From Actinophytocola oryzae (GTDB taxonomy: Bacteria; Actinomycetota; Actinomycetes; Mycobacteriales; Pseudonocardiaceae), in contig NZ_SOCP01000005.1 in assembly GCF_004364325.1 (NCBI RefSeq), positions 434,001 through 498,000 on the forward strand: a stretch of DNA of 64,000 nt, in the 5' to 3' direction. The position numbers and the translations under genes were made by a program. Shown here in pieces: positions 1-7,729 of the stretch (positions are counted from its first letter, which is position 1; each line of letters opens with the position of its first letter). The notes beneath the pieces were generated by a model, which was not told where the DNA came from, searched no databases, and saw nothing but the letters and a program-made list of their open reading frames with translations.

Positions 1-1
1 C

Positions 2-1258
2 GCACTGGCGATCGCCGTCGCGGAACACAACGCCCGGCAGGACGCGGTGCCGGTGCGGAGCCTGTTCCTGGAGAGGCAGCGGCGCTTCGGCTGGCACCGA
101 GGCATGCTGATCGACGACGCCACGATGCAGGTGTCCTTCCTGAAGGACCTCGTCACCCTGCGGAACCCCACCAGCGACTTCAGCTTCCTGTCCTACCTGC
201 ACAGTGCCGACCGGCTCGTCGACTTCATCAACCAGAAGTCCCTGTTCCCGCTGCGGGTCGAGTTCCACGACTACCTCGAGTGGGCGGCGGCGAGGTTCAC
301 CGACGAGGTCCGCTACGGCCACGAGGTGACGACCGTCGAGCCGGTGACGGAGAACGGCAGGGTCGAGGGCTTCGACGTCACGGCGTCGGGTCCGGGCGGC
401 ACTACCACCGTGCGCGCACGCAACCTGGTGTTCGGCATGGGCCTCACGCCGTACCTGCCCTCGGGGGCGGCGCTGTCGGAGCGCGTGTGGCACAACCGCG
501 ACCTGCTCGACAAGGTCGAGCGCCTCCAGCGGTCGACCGCCTACCCGCCGCCGGTCAGGTTCGCTGTCGTCGGCGCGGGCCAGAGTGCCGCCGAGGTGAC
601 GAAGTACCTGCACGACAGCTTCCCGCACGCCGAGGTGTGCGCGGTCTTCTCCCGCTACGGCTACAGCCCGTCCGACGACAGCCCGTTCGCCAACCGCGTG
701 TTCGACCCGGACGCCGTCGACCAGTTCTACGTGGCACCGCCCGAGGTCAAGCAGCTGATCATGGGCTACCACGCCAACACGAACTACTCGGTGGTGGACA
801 CCGACCTCATCGAGGAGCTGTACCGGCGGGTCTACCAGGAGAAGGTGCTGGGGACGCGGCGGCTGAAGATGTTCAACGTGTCGAAGGTGGTGGAGACCGT
901 CGAGACCGACGACGGGGTACGCGCGACCGTGGAGTCCCTGACCACGCACGAGAAGACCGTGCTGGACTGCGACGTCCTCGTGTACGCGACCGGGTACCGG
1001 CCGACCAACCCGCTGGCGCTGCTCGGTGACCTCGCCGGGCACTGCAGGCGCGACGACCTGGGGCGGCCACTCGTCGCCCGCGACTACCGGCTGGAGACCG
1101 CGCCGGAGCTGGCCGCGGGCCTCTACCTGCAGGGCAGCACCGAGCACACGCACGGCATCTCGTCGTCGCTGCTGTCCACCACGGCCGTGCGTGCCGGGCA
1201 GATCCTCGACTCGATCGCCACGACGGTGCCCGAACAGCTGGCGGTGAGCGCGAAGTGA
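2..1258 (+). CDS. L-ornithine/L-lysine N-hydroxylase, SidA/IucD/PvdA family (5' end cut by window)
   Basis: Flavin-dependent N-hydroxylase that would add the hydroxyl group to the side-chain amine of ornithine or lysine for a hydroxamate siderophore. The frame is open to the first base of the window, so the start codon and the N-terminal FAD-binding GxGxxN loop lie upstream. Visible are the family segment MQVSFLKDLVTLRNPTS, the NADPH-binding loop GAGQSAAE and the C-terminal ATGYRPTNPL motif. The final TGA overlaps the GTG start of a siderophore-interacting protein by 4 bp, so production and iron release are probably co-transcribed. Ornithine versus lysine cannot be decided from this fragment. 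Confidence 0.9.
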   Translation, partial: ALAIAVAEHNARQDAVPVRSLFLERQRRFGWHRGMLIDDATMQVSFLKDLVTLRNPTSDFSFLSYLHSADRLVDFINQKSLFPLRVEFHDYLEWAAARFTDEVRYGHEVTTVEPVTENGRVEGFDVTASGPGGTTTVRARNLVFGMGLTPYLPSGAALSERVWHNRDLLDKVERLQRSTAYPPPVRFAVVGAGQSAAEVTKYLHDSFPHAEVCAVFSRYGYSPSDDSPFANRVFDPDAVDQFYVAPPEVKQLIMGYHANTNYSVVDTDLIEELYRRVYQEKVLGTRRLKMFNVSKVVETVETDDGVRATVESLTTHEKTVLDCDVLVYATGYRPTNPLALLGDLAGHCRRDDLGRPLVARDYRLETAPELAAGLYLQGSTEHTHGISSSLLSTTAVRAGQILDSIATTVPEQLAVSAK

Positions 1259-2073
1259 CCACGACAGAGACAGAGGTCCAGTCCTACGTCCTCTTCCGCG
1301 TCGAGGTGGTGCGGACCGAGCGGCTGAGCCCGAAGATGCTGCGTGTGACGTTCGCGGGGCCGGAGCTGGCCGGCTGCGTCACCGCGGGCCACGACCAGCG
1401 GATCAAGATGTTCTTCCCGCGTGCCGGCGAGACCGACCCGGTCGTGCCGGAGGGGCCGAACTGGTTCCCCGACTACCGCGCGATGCCGCAGGACGTCAAG
1501 CCGGCCATGCGCACGTTCACGATCCGCGCGCTGCGGCCGGACGTGTGCGAGATGGACGTGGACTTCGTGCTCCACGGCGACCTCGGGCCCGCGTCGAGGT
1601 GGGCGGGTCGCGCCACACCGGGTGACCGCGTCGCGATCCTCGGCCCGAACCTGCTCTGCCCCACGATCTACGGCTACGAGTACCGGCCGGACGCGGACAC
1701 CGACTGGACCCTGCTCGCGGGCGACGAGACGGCGCTGCCCGCGATCACCGGCATCCTGGCCGCCATGCCCGCCGGGCGACGCGCGCTGGTGTTCCTCGAG
1801 GTCGAGTCGACGGCGGAGATCAAGGACCTGCCCTGCCCCGGCGACGCGCGGATCACCTGGCTGTCGCGGGACGGGGCACCCGGGACTCCCGGCGGGCTGC
1901 TGCGTGGCGCCATCGCGCGGACCGACTTTCCGGCCGGGCGGCCCTACGCGTGGCTGGCGGGCGAGTCCAGCGCGGTCACGGGACTGCGGCGGCACCTGGT
2001 CAACGAGCGCGGTGTCGACCGAAAGGATGTCTACTTCTCGGGCTACTGGCTGTTGGGCGGCGCGATCGAGTAG
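1255..2073 (+). CDS. Siderophore-interacting protein (FAD-dependent ferric-siderophore reductase)
   Basis: A 272-residue cytoplasmic flavoprotein of the SIP/ViuB family, which reduces ferric siderophores with NAD(P)H to release iron. The N-terminal half is a ferredoxin-reductase-type FAD beta-barrel with the flavin-binding RTFTIRAL motif near residue 85. The C-terminal half is the SIP NAD(P)H domain, with LLAGDETALPAI near 155 and AWLAGESSAV near 235, ending in the family-typical SGYWLLGG. The GTG start sits inside the stop of the hydroxylase gene (4-bp overlap), indicating translational coupling. Confidence 0.93.
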   Translation: MTTTETEVQSYVLFRVEVVRTERLSPKMLRVTFAGPELAGCVTAGHDQRIKMFFPRAGETDPVVPEGPNWFPDYRAMPQDVKPAMRTFTIRALRPDVCEMDVDFVLHGDLGPASRWAGRATPGDRVAILGPNLLCPTIYGYEYRPDADTDWTLLAGDETALPAITGILAAMPAGRRALVFLEVESTAEIKDLPCPGDARITWLSRDGAPGTPGGLLRGAIARTDFPAGRPYAWLAGESSAVTGLRRHLVNERGVDRKDVYFSGYWLLGGAIE

Positions 2074-2082
2074 GCATGTGGG

Positions 2083-2892
2083 GTGCATGACTACTCCACA
2101 CAGTTCCCGACCCTGCGCTTCGCCGACCTCGGCGACGGCGTGCTCGAGGTGTCGATGTCCGCGCCGGGGCGGCTGAACGCCGTCGGCCACGACGGGCACC
2201 GCGAGCTGGCCGCCGTCTGGACCGCCGTCGACACCGACCCGGACGTGCGCGTCGCGATCATCAGGGGCGAGGGCGGCGTGTTCTCCTCGGGCGGCGACCT
2301 CGACCTGGTGTCGGACATGGCGTCCGACTTCGACGTCCGGATCAGGGTGCTGCGCGAGGCCCGTGACCTCGTCTACAACGTGATCAACTGCTCGAAGCCG
2401 ATCGTGTCGGCCATCGAGGGACCCGCGGTCGGCGCCGGGCTGGTGGTCGGGCTGCTCGCGGACGTGTCCATCGCCGCGCCGGACGCCCGGATCATGGACG
2501 GCCACACCCGTCTCGGCGTGGCGGCGGGCGACCACGCGGCGATCGTGTGGCCGCTGCTGTGCGGGATGGCGAAGGCCAAGTACTACCTGCTGACGTGCGA
2601 GCCGGTGTCCGGCGAGGAGGCCGAGCGGATCGGGCTCGTCTCGCTGTGCGTGCCGGGCGACGAGCTGCACGACCGCGCACGCAAGATCGCCACCCGGCTG
2701 GCGAACGGGTCGCAGAGCGCGGTCCGGTGGACGAAGTACGCGCTCAACAACTGGCTGCGGCAGGCCGGGCCGATCTTCGACACCTCACTCGGCCTGGAGT
2801 TCCTCGGGTTCGGCGGGCCTGACGTGCGGGAAGGCGTGTCGGCGATCCGCGAGAAGCGGCGGGCGACGTTCTCGGGTCCCGCCTCGGAATGA
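2083..2892 (+). CDS. Enoyl-CoA hydratase/isomerase family protein
   Basis: A 269-residue crotonase-fold protein. The oxyanion-hole segments are visible: GGVFSSGGDLDLV near 65 and AIEGPAVGAGLVVGLLADV near 110, followed by the usual ITDGHTRLG-like helix (here MDGHTRLGVAAGD). It starts at a GTG nine bases after the SIP stop, so it probably belongs to the siderophore transcript, although a role there is not obvious. Substrate unknown: it could act on a CoA-linked acyl precursor of a siderophore side chain or be unrelated fatty-acid metabolism. Confidence 0.85.
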   Translation: MHDYSTQFPTLRFADLGDGVLEVSMSAPGRLNAVGHDGHRELAAVWTAVDTDPDVRVAIIRGEGGVFSSGGDLDLVSDMASDFDVRIRVLREARDLVYNVINCSKPIVSAIEGPAVGAGLVVGLLADVSIAAPDARIMDGHTRLGVAAGDHAAIVWPLLCGMAKAKYYLLTCEPVSGEEAERIGLVSLCVPGDELHDRARKIATRLANGSQSAVRWTKYALNNWLRQAGPIFDTSLGLEFLGFGGPDVREGVSAIREKRRATFSGPASE

Positions 2893-2926
2893 CCACGCTG
2901 CGTACACACAACAAAGCATAAAACTT

Positions 2927-2975
2927 CTACCTTCATATGTAGTACACCTGCTATCGTTCGCAGCATCAGAACGAT
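2927..2975. promoter_or_regulatory. AT-rich promoter region with two inverted repeats before the ABC/XRE operon
   Basis: The 95 bp between the hydratase stop and the ABC ATPase start are clearly more AT-rich than their surroundings. Two inverted repeats are visible: CTAC-8-GTAG (2927-2942) and ATCGTTC-9-GAACGAT (2953-2975). The second ends directly before the Shine-Dalgarno GGGAGGTGG, so it could be an operator for the co-transcribed XRE regulator or a 5'UTR hairpin masking ribosome access. The binding protein is inferred from context only. Confidence 0.45.
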
Positions 2976-2987
2976 GGGAGGTGGATC

Positions 2988-3956
2988 GTGGCCGTGGTTG
3001 ATCACATGGGGGCACTGACGCGGGGGAGTCGACCGGTGGACGAGACGTACGTTTTGGACGTCCGTGATCTGCGGATGCGGTACGGCACGAAGGATGTGCT
3101 GACGGGCGTCAACTTCGTGGCACATCCGGGTGAGGTGGTCGCACTGCTCGGCCCGAACGGGGCGGGCAAGACGACGACCATCGAGATCCTCGAGGGGTTC
3201 CGGATGCGTTCGGCGGGGGACGTCGACGTGCTGGGGGCCGACCCGGCGCACGGGGACGAGCACTGGCGGGCCCGGCTGGGCGTGGTGCTGCAGTCGTGGC
3301 GCGACCACGGCAAGTGGCGGGTCCGTGAGCTGCTCTCGCACCTCGGTCTCTACTACGCGCCCTACTCGACCGAGAAGATCACCCGTCCGTGGGACGTGGA
3401 CGAGCTGATCGCGGCCGTTGGGCTGACCGAGCACGCGCAGAAGAAGATCTCCCGGCTCTCGGGCGGGCAGCGGCGACGGCTGGACGTCGCGATCGGCATC
3501 GTGGGACGGCCGGAGCTGTTGTTCCTCGACGAGCCGACCGCCGGGTTCGACCCGGAGGCGCGCAGGGAGTTCCACGACCTGGTGCACCGGCTCTCCGACG
3601 CGAACACGACGATCCTGCTGACCACGCACGACCTCGACGAGGCGGAGAAGCTGGCCGACCGGATCCTGATCCTGGCGGGCGGCACGATCATCGCCGACGG
3701 CTCGGCCGACGAGCTGGCGCGGCGGATGTCGACCGAGGCCGAGGTGCGGTGGATGGTCGACGGGCAGCGGTTCGTGCACTCGACGACCGACGCGACGGAG
3801 TTCGTGCGGCAGCTGTTCCGCGAGCACGACGAGAAGATCGCCGACCTCGAGGTGCGCCGAGCCAGCCTCGAGGACACCTACATGGCGATGGTCAGGCAGT
3901 TCGAGTCCGGCAGCCACGAGGACGCCGTACGTGAGTTCGAGGTGGTGGCACGATGA
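2988..3956 (+). CDS. ABC transporter ATP-binding protein (DrrA/NodI-like exporter)
   Basis: A 322-residue ATPase subunit of an ABC-2-type exporter. Walker A GPNGAGKTTT is near residue 57, the Q-loop at VVLQSW, the signature SGGQRRR near 155, Walker B LLFLDEPT near 175 and the switch histidine in LTTHDLDEA. A C-terminal extension of about 90 residues follows the nucleotide-binding domain. GTG start after a strong ribosome site. The stop overlaps the permease start (ATGA), so this gene, the permease and the XRE gene form one operon. Substrate unknown; DrrAB-like pairs often export lipids or antibiotics. Confidence 0.92.
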   Translation: MAVVDHMGALTRGSRPVDETYVLDVRDLRMRYGTKDVLTGVNFVAHPGEVVALLGPNGAGKTTTIEILEGFRMRSAGDVDVLGADPAHGDEHWRARLGVVLQSWRDHGKWRVRELLSHLGLYYAPYSTEKITRPWDVDELIAAVGLTEHAQKKISRLSGGQRRRLDVAIGIVGRPELLFLDEPTAGFDPEARREFHDLVHRLSDANTTILLTTHDLDEAEKLADRILILAGGTIIADGSADELARRMSTEAEVRWMVDGQRFVHSTTDATEFVRQLFREHDEKIADLEVRRASLEDTYMAMVRQFESGSHEDAVREFEVVAR

Positions 3957-4792
3957 ACCCGTTCATGGCAACGTTCCGCACAGGGTTCCTGCGCGGCCGC
4001 ACCGAGCTGAAGCAGACGTTCACGAGCGGCCAGGACCTGTGGAACTACGTCTTCCCGACGGTGACCCTGCTGATCGTCATGTTCTTCATGAAGGGCGCCG
4101 CGGTGCCCGGCACGAACTTCTCGCTCGGCTCGCGCACGCTGCCGAGCGCGATCGGCATGGGCGTCGCGTTCACCGGCATGGTGACGCTGGCCATGGGGCT
4201 CGCGGTGGAGCGCGAGGACGGCACACTCCTGCGTGCCAAGGCGATTCCCAACGGCATGCTCGGGTACCTGATCGGCAAGATCGTGCTGGTGTCGGGCATG
4301 GTCGTGTGCTCGCAGGTGCTGATCCTGGTGCCGAGCCTGTTCATGCTGGACGGCATCGACATCAAGTGGTTCACGCTCGTGTGGGTGGTCGTGCTCGGGC
4401 TGGTCGCGACACTGCCGATCGGCGCGACCATCGGCTCCCTGTTCTCCAACCCGCGCAACGCGGGGCTGATCATGCTGCCGATGATCGGGCTCACCGCGGT
4501 ATCGGGCATCTTCTACCCGATCAGCTCGATGCCGGACTGGCTGCAGGGTGTCGCGCAGCTGTTCCCGATCTACTGGCTCGGCCTCGGCATGCGCTCGGCA
4601 ATGCTGCCGGACTCGCTGTCGGCGGTGGAGATCGGCGAGTCGTGGCGCCACCTGGAGACCCTCGGCGTGCTCGCGGCGTGGGCGGTTGTCGGAATTCTCG
4701 TTGCCCCTATGGTGATGCGCAGGATGGCGCGCCGTGAGTCGGGTTCGAGTGTTGCGGCGCGTCGCGAACGGGCACTTCAGCGGGTGACATGA
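3953..4792 (+). CDS. ABC-2 type transporter permease
   Basis: A 279-residue membrane subunit partnering the preceding ATPase. Six hydrophobic segments are visible, beginning near residues 28, 62, 105, 140, 170 and 240, with the ABC-2 region between segments 4 and 5 containing GLTAVSGIFYPISSMP, typical of DrrB/NodJ-type permeases. Starts within the ATPase stop and its own stop overlaps the XRE start by 4 bp. Confidence 0.9.
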   Translation: MNPFMATFRTGFLRGRTELKQTFTSGQDLWNYVFPTVTLLIVMFFMKGAAVPGTNFSLGSRTLPSAIGMGVAFTGMVTLAMGLAVEREDGTLLRAKAIPNGMLGYLIGKIVLVSGMVVCSQVLILVPSLFMLDGIDIKWFTLVWVVVLGLVATLPIGATIGSLFSNPRNAGLIMLPMIGLTAVSGIFYPISSMPDWLQGVAQLFPIYWLGLGMRSAMLPDSLSAVEIGESWRHLETLGVLAAWAVVGILVAPMVMRRMARRESGSSVAARRERALQRVT

Positions 4793-5049
4793 CAGGCAAG
4801 AGCACGTCCAGCAACGAGACGATCTACAACCGGATCGCGATGCTCCGCGTCGAACGCGGAGTGTCGCGCCGGCAGCTCGCGGAGGCGTTGGGCGTCCACT
4901 ACCAGACGATCGGCTACCTGGAGCGCGGCGAGTACAGCCCGTCGCTCTACCTGGCGCTGCGGATAGCCGAGTACTTCGGGGTCGCGGTCGAGGTGGTGTT
5001 CTCGACCGCGCCGTTCCCGCGCATCGGCGGGTCGGAACAGTCGGCCTAG
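4789..5049 (+). CDS. Small XRE-family transcriptional regulator
   Basis: An 86-residue protein that is almost only a helix-turn-helix: helices at about residues 12-65, with RRQLAEALGVHYQTIGYLERGEYSPSL as turn and recognition helix. It resembles short YozG/Cro-type regulators. ATGA overlap with the permease makes it the third gene of the operon, so it probably controls that operon, possibly through the repeats at 2927-2975. No ligand-binding domain, so any inducer must act indirectly or on the dimer. Confidence 0.88.
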   Translation: MTGKSTSSNETIYNRIAMLRVERGVSRRQLAEALGVHYQTIGYLERGEYSPSLYLALRIAEYFGVAVEVVFSTAPFPRIGGSEQSA

Positions 5050-5067
5050 AGCGCGCATAATGGCCGG

Positions 5068-5598
5068 ATGGTGGACAGCGCTGGCACGGTGGCGTTCGGC
5101 AGTGTGCCGACCGAACTGGGCGACGTACTGGCGGCGGTCACCGACGACGGTCTGGTGGCCACCGCCTTCACCGACTCGCCACACATCAGAGCCGCGATCG
5201 CCACGCGGCTCGGCCTCCCGGCAACGGACTCGTCGTCCGCGCTGGCCGGGATTCTGGCTCAGCTGAGCCAGTACTTCGCAGGCTCGCGACAGGACTTCGA
5301 GGTGACGGTCGACTGGCGGCTGATGTCGCAGGCCCAGCGACGGGTGCTCGGCACGCTGTACTCGACCGTGCCGTACGGCTGTGTCGTGACCTACGGCGAG
5401 CTGGCGGCCAGGAGCGGCAGCGGGATTCCGCCGAGGGGCATAGGCTCGATCATGGGCAGCAACCCGATTCCGATCGTCGTGCCGTGCCACCGCGTGGTCG
5501 CCGGCGATGGTCTCGGTGGCTTCAGCGGCGGTACCGGTGTGGAGTCGAAACGCCGTTTGTTGACGCTCGAAGGCTATCTGCCGCCGACTCTCTTCTAG
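5068..5598 (+). CDS. ogt: Methylated-DNA--[protein]-cysteine S-methyltransferase
   Basis: Suicidal DNA-repair protein that moves alkyl groups from O6-alkylguanine to its own cysteine. The 176-residue protein has the small N-terminal domain, the DNA-binding helix with YGELAARSG and the active-site PCHRVV (Cys at about residue 140), then GGFSGG. The start follows a TATAAT-like CATAAT by about 11 bp, so the transcript could be leaderless. Not co-regulated with an Ada protein here. Confidence 0.93.
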   Translation: MVDSAGTVAFGSVPTELGDVLAAVTDDGLVATAFTDSPHIRAAIATRLGLPATDSSSALAGILAQLSQYFAGSRQDFEVTVDWRLMSQAQRRVLGTLYSTVPYGCVVTYGELAARSGSGIPPRGIGSIMGSNPIPIVVPCHRVVAGDGLGGFSGGTGVESKRRLLTLEGYLPPTLF

Positions 5599-5609
5599 AC
5601 TAGGCATCC

Positions 5610-6443
5610 ATGTCGGTCCCGGTGGTCAGCCGCCGCCGCGAGGTGAGCGGTGGTAGCGCGAGATCTCTCCTGACGACACTGTTGGGCGAGTACGTCCTGC
5701 CTGCTGAGCGGCCCGTGTGGACGTCGACGCTCGTCGAGTCGCTGGCTCTCTTCGACGTGGAGGAGAAAGCCGCACGTCAGGCACTGTCGAGGACCGCGGC
5801 CGAGGGCTGGCTGGAGTCGGACCGGGTCGGGCGCCGGGTGCGCTGGACCCTGACGTCGGCGGGCCGTCACCTGCTGGCCGAGGGTGCGGGGCGGATCTAC
5901 GGGTTCGGCAGTGGTGCGCAGGAGTGGGACGGCCGGTGGCTGGTCGTGCTGGTGTCGGTGCCGGAAACGCTACGGGACCTGCGGCACAAGCTGCGGACTC
6001 GTCTGACGTGGGCAGGGTTCGGCTCACCGACGGCGGGTGTGTGGATCACGCCCCACCTGTCGGCCGAGGCGGACGCGAAGCTGATCCTGGACGAGCTGGA
6101 CCTGTCGTCGCAGGCCATGTCGTACCTGGCGACGTACGGTGCGCTCGGTTCGGAACGGGCCATGGTCGAACGGGCGTGGAACCTGGCCGATGTCGGTGCG
6201 CGGTACCAGTCCTTCGTCGACGAGTTCTCGGCCATGCGGCCCACGACACCGGACGGGTTCCTGCGCGCGCAGACCCTCCTCGTACACGAGTGGCGGCGTT
6301 TCCCGTTCCTGGACCCGCAGCTGCCTGCGGAGCTGCTGCCCGCGAAGTGGAGCGGCACCACGGCGACGGATCTCTTCAACGAGCTGCACCTTCGGTGGCG
6401 CACCCGGGCACAGGAACGCTGGTCCGAGCTGGCGGGCGACTGA
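5610..6443 (+). CDS. PaaX-family transcriptional regulator
   Basis: A 277-residue regulator with an N-terminal winged helix (residues about 20-85, containing ARQALSRTAAEGWLES) and the long PaaX alpha/beta region and C-terminal domain. PaaX of E. coli represses phenylacetate degradation and senses phenylacetyl-CoA. No paa genes are adjacent; the closest aromatic CoA genes are the box operon 3 kb downstream, so a link is conceivable but unproven. A TAGACT -10-like hexamer ends about 10 bp before the ATG, suggesting a near-leaderless transcript. Confidence 0.87.
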   Translation: MSVPVVSRRREVSGGSARSLLTTLLGEYVLPAERPVWTSTLVESLALFDVEEKAARQALSRTAAEGWLESDRVGRRVRWTLTSAGRHLLAEGAGRIYGFGSGAQEWDGRWLVVLVSVPETLRDLRHKLRTRLTWAGFGSPTAGVWITPHLSAEADAKLILDELDLSSQAMSYLATYGALGSERAMVERAWNLADVGARYQSFVDEFSAMRPTTPDGFLRAQTLLVHEWRRFPFLDPQLPAELLPAKWSGTTATDLFNELHLRWRTRAQERWSELAGD

Positions 6444-6550
6444 GGGCGCGTCTTCTCCCCCGGCCTGGCACCTCCTCTGCGGTGCTTTCTGGCCGAGTTG
6501 TCTTGCCGGGAGCCCATCCGAGCCGGAGCCGTGGCAGGGGGCGGCCTCAG

Positions 6551-6574
6551 GCGGCGGCCACCCGAGGCCGCCGC
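6551..6574. terminator. GC hairpin, possible terminator downstream of the PaaX gene
   Basis: Perfect 9-bp stem GCGGCGGCC / GGCCGCCGC with a 6-nt loop, about 110 bp after the PaaX stop and just before the small minus-strand ORF ends. There is no T-tract, as is common in high-GC terminators; it would serve both converging strands. Confidence 0.45.
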
Positions 6575-6587
6575 TTGATGGGCCACC

Positions 6588-6794
6588 TCAGGCCGAAAGG
6601 CCGTCGGCTGGCCAGCGTTGTGGGGCATCGGCCGACAGAGGAATGGCTGTCGGGCACAGCAGGGTGGCGGGCCAAGGAGAAGGATTGGCCCAGGTCGGCG
6701 GGCGGATAAGAAGAGCTGCCAACGCCACACCCGCCAGGACCATCCCAGCCCCCGTGACGGCCCAGCCCCCGTGACGGCCCGCGGTGCGGGCCAT
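6588..6794 (-). CDS. Small single-pass membrane protein, function unknown
   Basis: A 68-residue ORF read on the minus strand from an ATG at 6794. Residues about 10-31 form one hydrophobic helix (GWAVTGAGMVLAGVALAALL) after a short basic N-terminus, followed by a tail rich in Pro and Trp. No family recognised; small one-helix proteins of this kind occur among the spread (spd) genes of actinomycete conjugative elements, but similarity is only of layout. A 17-bp tandem duplication lies inside its first 20 codons, so the reading frame at the N-terminus may be disturbed. Weak ribosome site. Could be a relic. Confidence 0.4.
   Translation of the reverse strand: MARTAGRHGGWAVTGAGMVLAGVALAALLIRPPTWANPSPWPATLLCPTAIPLSADAPQRWPADGLSA
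6747..6780. repeat. 17-bp perfect tandem duplication
   Basis: The unit AGCCCCCGTGACGGCCC occurs twice head to tail. As 17 is not a multiple of three, the duplication shifts frame in anything coding here. It sits in the 5' part of the small membrane-protein ORF. Confidence 0.9.
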
Positions 6795-6858
6795 CACGCG
6801 ATCCCGTCGAGGCTGGGAGGGGTCAGGTGGGACTGGCCGCGAGCCAATACGCCAAGCC

Positions 6859-6885
6859 TGGTGAGGGTGAGCACCACCCTCACCA
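6859..6885. repeat. Strong 11-bp inverted repeat (hairpin)
   Basis: Arms GGTGAGGGTG and CACCCTCACC around the loop AGCAC, extended by one T-A pair. AAGCCT also flanks both sides as a direct repeat. It lies between the small membrane ORF and the frameshifted ORF. It could be an intergenic terminator or a recognition palindrome of an integrated element; no T-tract follows. Confidence 0.6.
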
Positions 6886-6967
6886 AGCCTCGCCCTCGGA
6901 TGCCGGCCACAGGCCGGGCACCCGAGGCAGGCTCGGTTGCTCGCCGTGCCAAGCCGCCGTTGTTCCC

Positions 6968-7202
6968 TATGCCGCGTCCGGTGCCGTGGCTTGTTCTGGC
7001 GGCGGTATTGAGTTGTCAGGGTCCTCGCGGTTCTCCTCTTCTGTGCGGGCCGCCTCTGCGGCACGGGCGTTCAGGTAGGTCAGTTCGCCAGGTGGCGGGC
7101 CGTCAAACCGTGGCGTCGGCGTTCCTCGAAGGCGGCGCGGTCGGCGGCCCGCGCCGCCTTGCGTGCGCGCAGGTCATCCAGCCGGCGGTCCATGGCACTC
7201 AC
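6968..7202 (-). pseudogene. Frameshifted small charged protein (mobile-element-like relic)
   Basis: From a GTG at 7202 the minus strand reads 40 codons of charged helix (MDRRLDDLRARKAARAADRA...) to a TGA at 7080. If one base is restored just before that stop, the frame continues as HLAELTYLNARAAEAART and ends naturally at TAG 6968. The two halves join into a coherent about 78-residue Arg/Glu/Ala-rich protein, so I read it as one gene with a 1-nt deletion (or a -1 frameshift site). Similar short basic proteins accompany actinomycete integrative elements, but I cannot name a family. Confidence 0.5.
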
Positions 7203-7226
7203 GACTGCCACCGCCGGCCACCACGC

Positions 7227-7580
7227 CTACGACGCCGCCGGTTGGTCCACCGCCCATAACCAGTAGCCGTCCGGCTGGCGGTGGGCGATCTCGACCGTCA
7301 GGCCGCCCGCGGTCAGCTCCGTCGAGGTCAGCGCCAGCGAGCCGCTCACCAGCGCCGGGCGTTGCCTGCCGTGCGACAGGACCGGCCGCGACGCCAGGAA
7401 GTCCCTGTACACCGCCCTGATCTCCTCGTGTCCGGTCGCGACGTTGCCCGGTGGAAACGCCAGCACGGCGCCAGGCTCGTAGAGCGCCACCAGGCCCTCC
7501 ACGTCACCCGCGTTCGCGCGTTCCACGAAAAGCCTGGCCAGGTCGTTGGGAGCCGTTGCCCGTTCGGTGTGTGCCGTCAT
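7227..7580 (-). CDS. SnoaL-like / NTF2-fold domain protein
   Basis: A 117-residue NTF2-like protein. The ATG at 7580 is preferred over longer readings because the domain begins immediately (LARLFVERANAGDVEGLVALYEP), and the conserved GHEEIRAVYRDFL helix follows. These proteins include polyketide cyclases, isomerases and ketosteroid isomerase-like proteins; here no catalytic assignment is possible. It is divergent from the leader/GNAT transcript, with 84 bp between the two starts. Confidence 0.75.
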   Translation of the reverse strand: MTAHTERATAPNDLARLFVERANAGDVEGLVALYEPGAVLAFPPGNVATGHEEIRAVYRDFLASRPVLSHGRQRPALVSGSLALTSTELTAGGLTVEIAHRQPDGYWLWAVDQPAAS

Positions 7581-7664
7581 GCCCGGCACCCTGCCACCAT
7601 GCACCGACAAAACCGGTTGACCAGCGTGATTGGCTGAAGCCCGACCGCGAAAGGAGGTGAGACC

Positions 7665-7721
7665 GTGACCACTCCGACGTTCACGTGCTCCCACCGCGGA
7701 GCACGTCACTCCCTGTCTTAA
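7665..7721 (+). CDS. 18-codon leader peptide with near-perfect Shine-Dalgarno
   Basis: GTG followed by 17 codons (MTTPTFTCSHRGARHSLS) and TAA. It is preceded by AAAGGAGGTGAG, an almost complete complement of the 16S rRNA tail, 3 nt before the GTG. The stop overlaps an AAGGA that serves the GNAT gene starting 8 nt later, so ribosomes finishing the leader can reinitiate. A strongly translated short ORF in front of an acetyltransferase is the layout of a translational attenuator; the regulatory role is inferred. Confidence 0.6.
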   Translation: MTTPTFTCSHRGARHSLS

Positions 7722-7729
7722 GGACTGAC

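Noticed and set aside
1123..2670. Long minus-strand frame opposite the siderophore genes
   Set aside because: Composition is Arg/His/Gly-rich with no family motif; the plus strand holds three recognisable genes.
2927..2942. CTAC-N8-GTAG inverted repeat taken alone as an operator
   Set aside because: Four-base arms are too short to call by themselves; kept only as part of the promoter region.
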